From Roseateles_E cavernae (GTDB taxonomy: Bacteria > Pseudomonadota > Gammaproteobacteria > Burkholderiales > Burkholderiaceae_C), in assembly GCF_040187885.1 (NCBI RefSeq), contig NZ_JBDPLH010000001.1, forward strand, positions 124,001 to 188,000: a DNA stretch of 64,000 bases. Direction: 5' to 3'. The translations under genes and the position numbers were made by a program. Below are positions 61,571 to 64,000 of the stretch, one piece after another. Every line of letters begins with the position of its first letter. Position 1 is the first letter of the stretch. The notes beneath the pieces are model-generated. The model did not search any database, was not told where the DNA came from, and saw nothing but the letters and a program-made list of their open reading frames with translations.

Positions 61571-62917
61571 ATGAGCACAGCCCAATTGCAAGCCCGGCCC
61601 TGGGTGCCGGCCGCTATCGAACGCCATGTGCAGGCGATTGCCGGCGCGGCCGGCGCACTGGACAACCCTGCACTGGACGACGAGCTGGCCCGCCTGGTGG
61701 CCGAGAACCACCGCATCCACGATGTCGAGGGTCTCAATCTCAACCCGGCCACCAATGTGATGAACCCGCGCGCCGAAGCCCTGCTGGCCGCCGGCCTGGG
61801 CACGCGGCCCTCGCTGGGCTATCCCGGCGACAAGTACGAGATGGGCTTGGAGGCGATCGAGCGCATCGAGGTGATCGCGGCCGAGCTGGCGGCCCAGGTC
61901 TTCAAGGCCCGCTATGCCGAGATTCGCGTCGGCTCGGGCGCGCTGGCCAATCTCTATGTCTTCATGGCCTGCTGCAAGCCCGGCGACACCATCATCGCGC
62001 CGCCGGCCGAGATCGGCGGTCATGTGACCCATCACGCGGCCGGCGCCGCCGGGCTCTACGGCCTGCGCAGCGTGCCGGCCCCGGTGCGGGCCGATGGCTA
62101 TAGCGTCGATGTGCCGGCCCTGGTGCGCCTGGCCGCCGAGGTCCGCCCCAAGCTGATCACCTTGGGCGGCAGCTTGAACCTGTTCGCCCACCCGGTGGCG
62201 GCGGTGCGCGAGATCGCCGACAAGGTGGGCGCGCTGCTGATGTTCGACGCCGCCCATCTGAGCGGCATGATTGCCGGCGGCACCTGGGCCAACCCGCTCG
62301 ATCTGGGCGCCCATGTGATGACGATGAGCACCTACAAAAGCCTGGGCGGCCCGCCGGGCGGCCTGATCGTCGGCAACGACGCGGGACTGGCCGAGCGGCT
62401 CGACGCGATCGCCTACCCGGGGCTGACCGCCAATTTCGATGCCGGCAAGACCGCCGCGCTGGCACAGGGCCTGCTGGACTGGAAGGAACACGGCCACGAC
62501 TACGGCCTGGCGATGCAGGCCAGCGCGCGGGCGCTGGCCGCCGGCCTGATCGCACAGGGCCTGCCGGTGTTCGCCCGCGAGCGCGGCGGCACCGACTCGC
62601 ACCAGTTCGCCGTCGAGGCGGCCGCCTGGGGCGGAGGCCAGGCCGCCGCCAAGCGCCTGGCACGGGCTCGCTTGCTGAGCTGCGGCATCGGCCTGCCGCT
62701 GGCCCGCGTGCCGGCCGTGGCCGGCGATGTCAACGGCCTGCGCCTGGGCGTGCCGGAGATCGTGCGCCTGGGCCTGGGGCCGGCTCAGATGGCCGAGCTG
62801 GCGGCGCTGATCGCCGGTGCGCTCGAATCGGATGCGGCCGCCGCCGCGCTGGCGCCCGAGGTCACGGCCTTTCGCCGGCGCCACTGCGCGAGCGGCCTGC
62901 GCTATCTGCGCGGCTGA
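61571..62917 (+). CDS. SHMT-fold PLP enzyme lacking the folate-catalysis residues
   Basis: A 448-residue paralogue of serine hydroxymethyltransferase. The fold and PLP site are kept: Lys256 in MSTYKSLGGPPGG, Asp and His in MFDAAHLSG, and Arg in GLRLGVPEI. The E. coli GlyA residues Tyr55, Glu57 and Tyr65 are here Pro80, Leu82 and Glu90, and the His before the PLP lysine is Tyr255. Folate-dependent transfer is therefore unlikely; a retro-aldol, decarboxylase or other amino-acid reaction is more plausible. Divergent from a GcvA-like LysR gene. Its tail overlaps the FUSC gene by 56 bases. Confidence 0.85.
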   Translation: MSTAQLQARPWVPAAIERHVQAIAGAAGALDNPALDDELARLVAENHRIHDVEGLNLNPATNVMNPRAEALLAAGLGTRPSLGYPGDKYEMGLEAIERIEVIAAELAAQVFKARYAEIRVGSGALANLYVFMACCKPGDTIIAPPAEIGGHVTHHAAGAAGLYGLRSVPAPVRADGYSVDVPALVRLAAEVRPKLITLGGSLNLFAHPVAAVREIADKVGALLMFDAAHLSGMIAGGTWANPLDLGAHVMTMSTYKSLGGPPGGLIVGNDAGLAERLDAIAYPGLTANFDAGKTAALAQGLLDWKEHGHDYGLAMQASARALAAGLIAQGLPVFARERGGTDSHQFAVEAAAWGGGQAAAKRLARARLLSCGIGLPLARVPAVAGDVNGLRLGVPEIVRLGLGPAQMAELAALIAGALESDAAAAALAPEVTAFRRRHCASGLRYLRG

Positions 62918-64000
62918 TCGCCGCCAGCAGCCGCGACTCGGCAGCGACCAGGTCTGCCGCTTCGCGCCGCGCCAGGCGCAGCCGACGCAGCAGCCAGGGG
63001 GTCAGGTCTTGCTGGCCGGCATGTTCGGGCCAGTCGACCTCAGCGGGCGCCATCACCGGCAGCTCGGCGCCCTGCCCTTGCCTCAACCATGCTGCGCAGT
63101 CCTGCCGGGCCAGCGCCAGCTCGGGGCCGGCCAGCTCGGCGGCGAGCCGGTCGGTGCGCCGATTCAGCATCTGCTGCACCGTGCCCAGCAGGGCCATGAA
63201 GCGGTAGCCATGGCTCAGCACCGCCTCGATCTCCGGCTCGGGCAGACGCACCTGGCGCGGCTCGACCCGGCTGCGCTGGGCGGCGGCGGCCAGCGCAGCC
63301 AGGGCCGTGTAGGCCTGCTGGCGGCTCAGGCGCTGGGCCAGCTGCTGCTCGGGCGTCGGCGCCCAGACCAGCAGATTGCCGGCATGGCGGGCCAGCGCCG
63401 CGCGCAGCTGGCCGCTCAGGCGCTGCAGCGAACGGCGCTCCCACGAGGGCAGCACGAAGCAGAAGGCCCAGGCCAGCAGCGCGCCAATCACGGTGTCGGC
63501 CAGGCGCTCGGCAATCGCCGGGCTGCTGCCGGGCAGCAGCAGCAGCGGCTGCACCAGGGCCATCAGCGTGGCGGCGGTGGCAGCGACGCGGTAGCGCTGG
63601 TTGACATAGGCATGGGCCACGCCCACCGCGATGATGAAGGCCAGCGCCAGCAGGCGCGGCTGCTGCAGCTGTGCCAGCGCGAGCACCAGCAGGCAGCCGA
63701 TCACGGTGCCGATGATGCGCTCGTTGCGGCGCGACAGGGTCTGCTCCAGATTGCCGCGCAAGACCACCGCGACGCTCAGCACCAGCCAGTAGGGATGGGC
63801 GTTCCAGGGCAGGAACTGGCCCAGCACATAGGCCAGCGACAAGGCCAGGCCGGCACGCAAGGCATGGCGCATCACGCCGGACTGCAGGCTCAGATGCGGC
63901 CTCAGCGCGGCCAGCGGCCAGCCCTCGGGCGAGACGAAGAGCTGCAGCTTCTCGGGCGGCCAGGCACTGTCCCGGTCCGGGCCCGCCTGGCGCTCGGCCA
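62862..64000 (-). CDS. FUSC/YccS family membrane protein (partial, N-terminus off the right edge)
   Basis: The frame is open to the window edge with at least 379 residues, so the gene begins beyond 64000. The edge residues LFVSPEGWPLAALRPHL followed by SGVMRHALRAGLALSLAYVLG form the junction between the soluble domain and the second membrane block typical of YccS and aromatic-acid efflux AaeB-like proteins. About five helices follow (FUSC-like domain), then a helical cytoplasmic domain of about 190 residues. These proteins are thought to be efflux pumps. An internal ATG at 63872 could be mistaken for the start. Convergent with the SHMT-like gene. Confidence 0.85.
   Translation of the reverse strand, partial: AERQAGPDRDSAWPPEKLQLFVSPEGWPLAALRPHLSLQSGVMRHALRAGLALSLAYVLGQFLPWNAHPYWLVLSVAVVLRGNLEQTLSRRNERIIGTVIGCLLVLALAQLQQPRLLALAFIIAVGVAHAYVNQRYRVAATAATLMALVQPLLLLPGSSPAIAERLADTVIGALLAWAFCFVLPSWERRSLQRLSGQLRAALARHAGNLLVWAPTPEQQLAQRLSRQQAYTALAALAAAAQRSRVEPRQVRLPEPEIEAVLSHGYRFMALLGTVQQMLNRRTDRLAAELAGPELALARQDCAAWLRQGQGAELPVMAPAEVDWPEHAGQQDLTPWLLRRLRLARREAADLVAAESRLLAAISRADSAGRSRSGAGERP

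Overview
The window is about 64 kb of high-GC bacterial chromosome. Codon third positions are strongly G/C. The F-ATPase order, HemE, PriA, Rep and many Bug, MocR and LysR type proteins point to a betaproteobacterium of the order Burkholderiales. A PEP-CTERM protein and the overall gene set would fit the Roseateles/Paucibacter/Rubrivivax neighbourhood, but that placement is an inference. No rRNA, tRNA, CRISPR array, insertion sequence or prophage was seen. The two end genes, a PhnZ-like HD oxygenase on the left and a FUSC membrane protein on the right, run off the window.

Layout. 0-2.6 kb: PhnZ-like gene, a cytochrome b561 with two YceI proteins, a 25-residue membrane peptide candidate and a strong terminator. 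2.7-6.1 kb: LytS-type kinase, small membrane protein and LytTR regulator in one operon, then a YhhN protein. 6.2-17.3 kb: peptide-binding protein, AlaC aminotransferase, Rep helicase, O-antigen ligase-like membrane protein, amino-acid-type binding protein, Tat-exported PhoD phosphatase and a pseudokinase. 17.4-25.9 kb: AEC transporter, S9 peptidase, chemoreceptor, PriA and HemE, with an AT-rich intergenic stretch carrying DnaA-box-like sites. 26-29 kb: LemA and two TPM-domain proteins, and a hexose-phosphate mutarotase. 29.1-36.5 kb: complete F1Fo ATP synthase operon (atpIBEFHAGDC) with a terminator. 36.6-39.3 kb: SMP-30, GNAT, and a divergent cytochrome b / cytochrome c' pair.

39.3-46.5 kb is the most system-like block. 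A divergent MocR regulator faces seven tightly packed genes: EamA exporter, YgeA-type amino acid racemase, PLP aminotransferase, PhzF isomerase, VOC protein, AlaX tRNA-editing protein and GST. Five of the six junctions are 4-base ATGA overlaps, and the divergent promoter region carries a direct repeat plus an inverted copy. Together this looks like a dedicated route for making or clearing a non-standard or toxic amino acid.

46.5-58 kb: AsnC regulator with a VOC protein, a CHASE4-GGDEF cyclase paired with a cNMP-domain/thioredoxin-reductase-like protein, Uup, a PEP-CTERM GDSL esterase, a MarR/Bug/FAD-monooxygenase cluster and a siderophore-interacting protein divergent from a MarR regulator. 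58-62.9 kb: the glutathione-dependent formaldehyde operon (frmA, fghA, msrA) behind a GcvA-like LysR gene, which is divergent from an SHMT-fold enzyme that has lost the residues needed for folate-dependent catalysis. This suggests that the enzyme may release free formaldehyde that the neighbouring operon removes.
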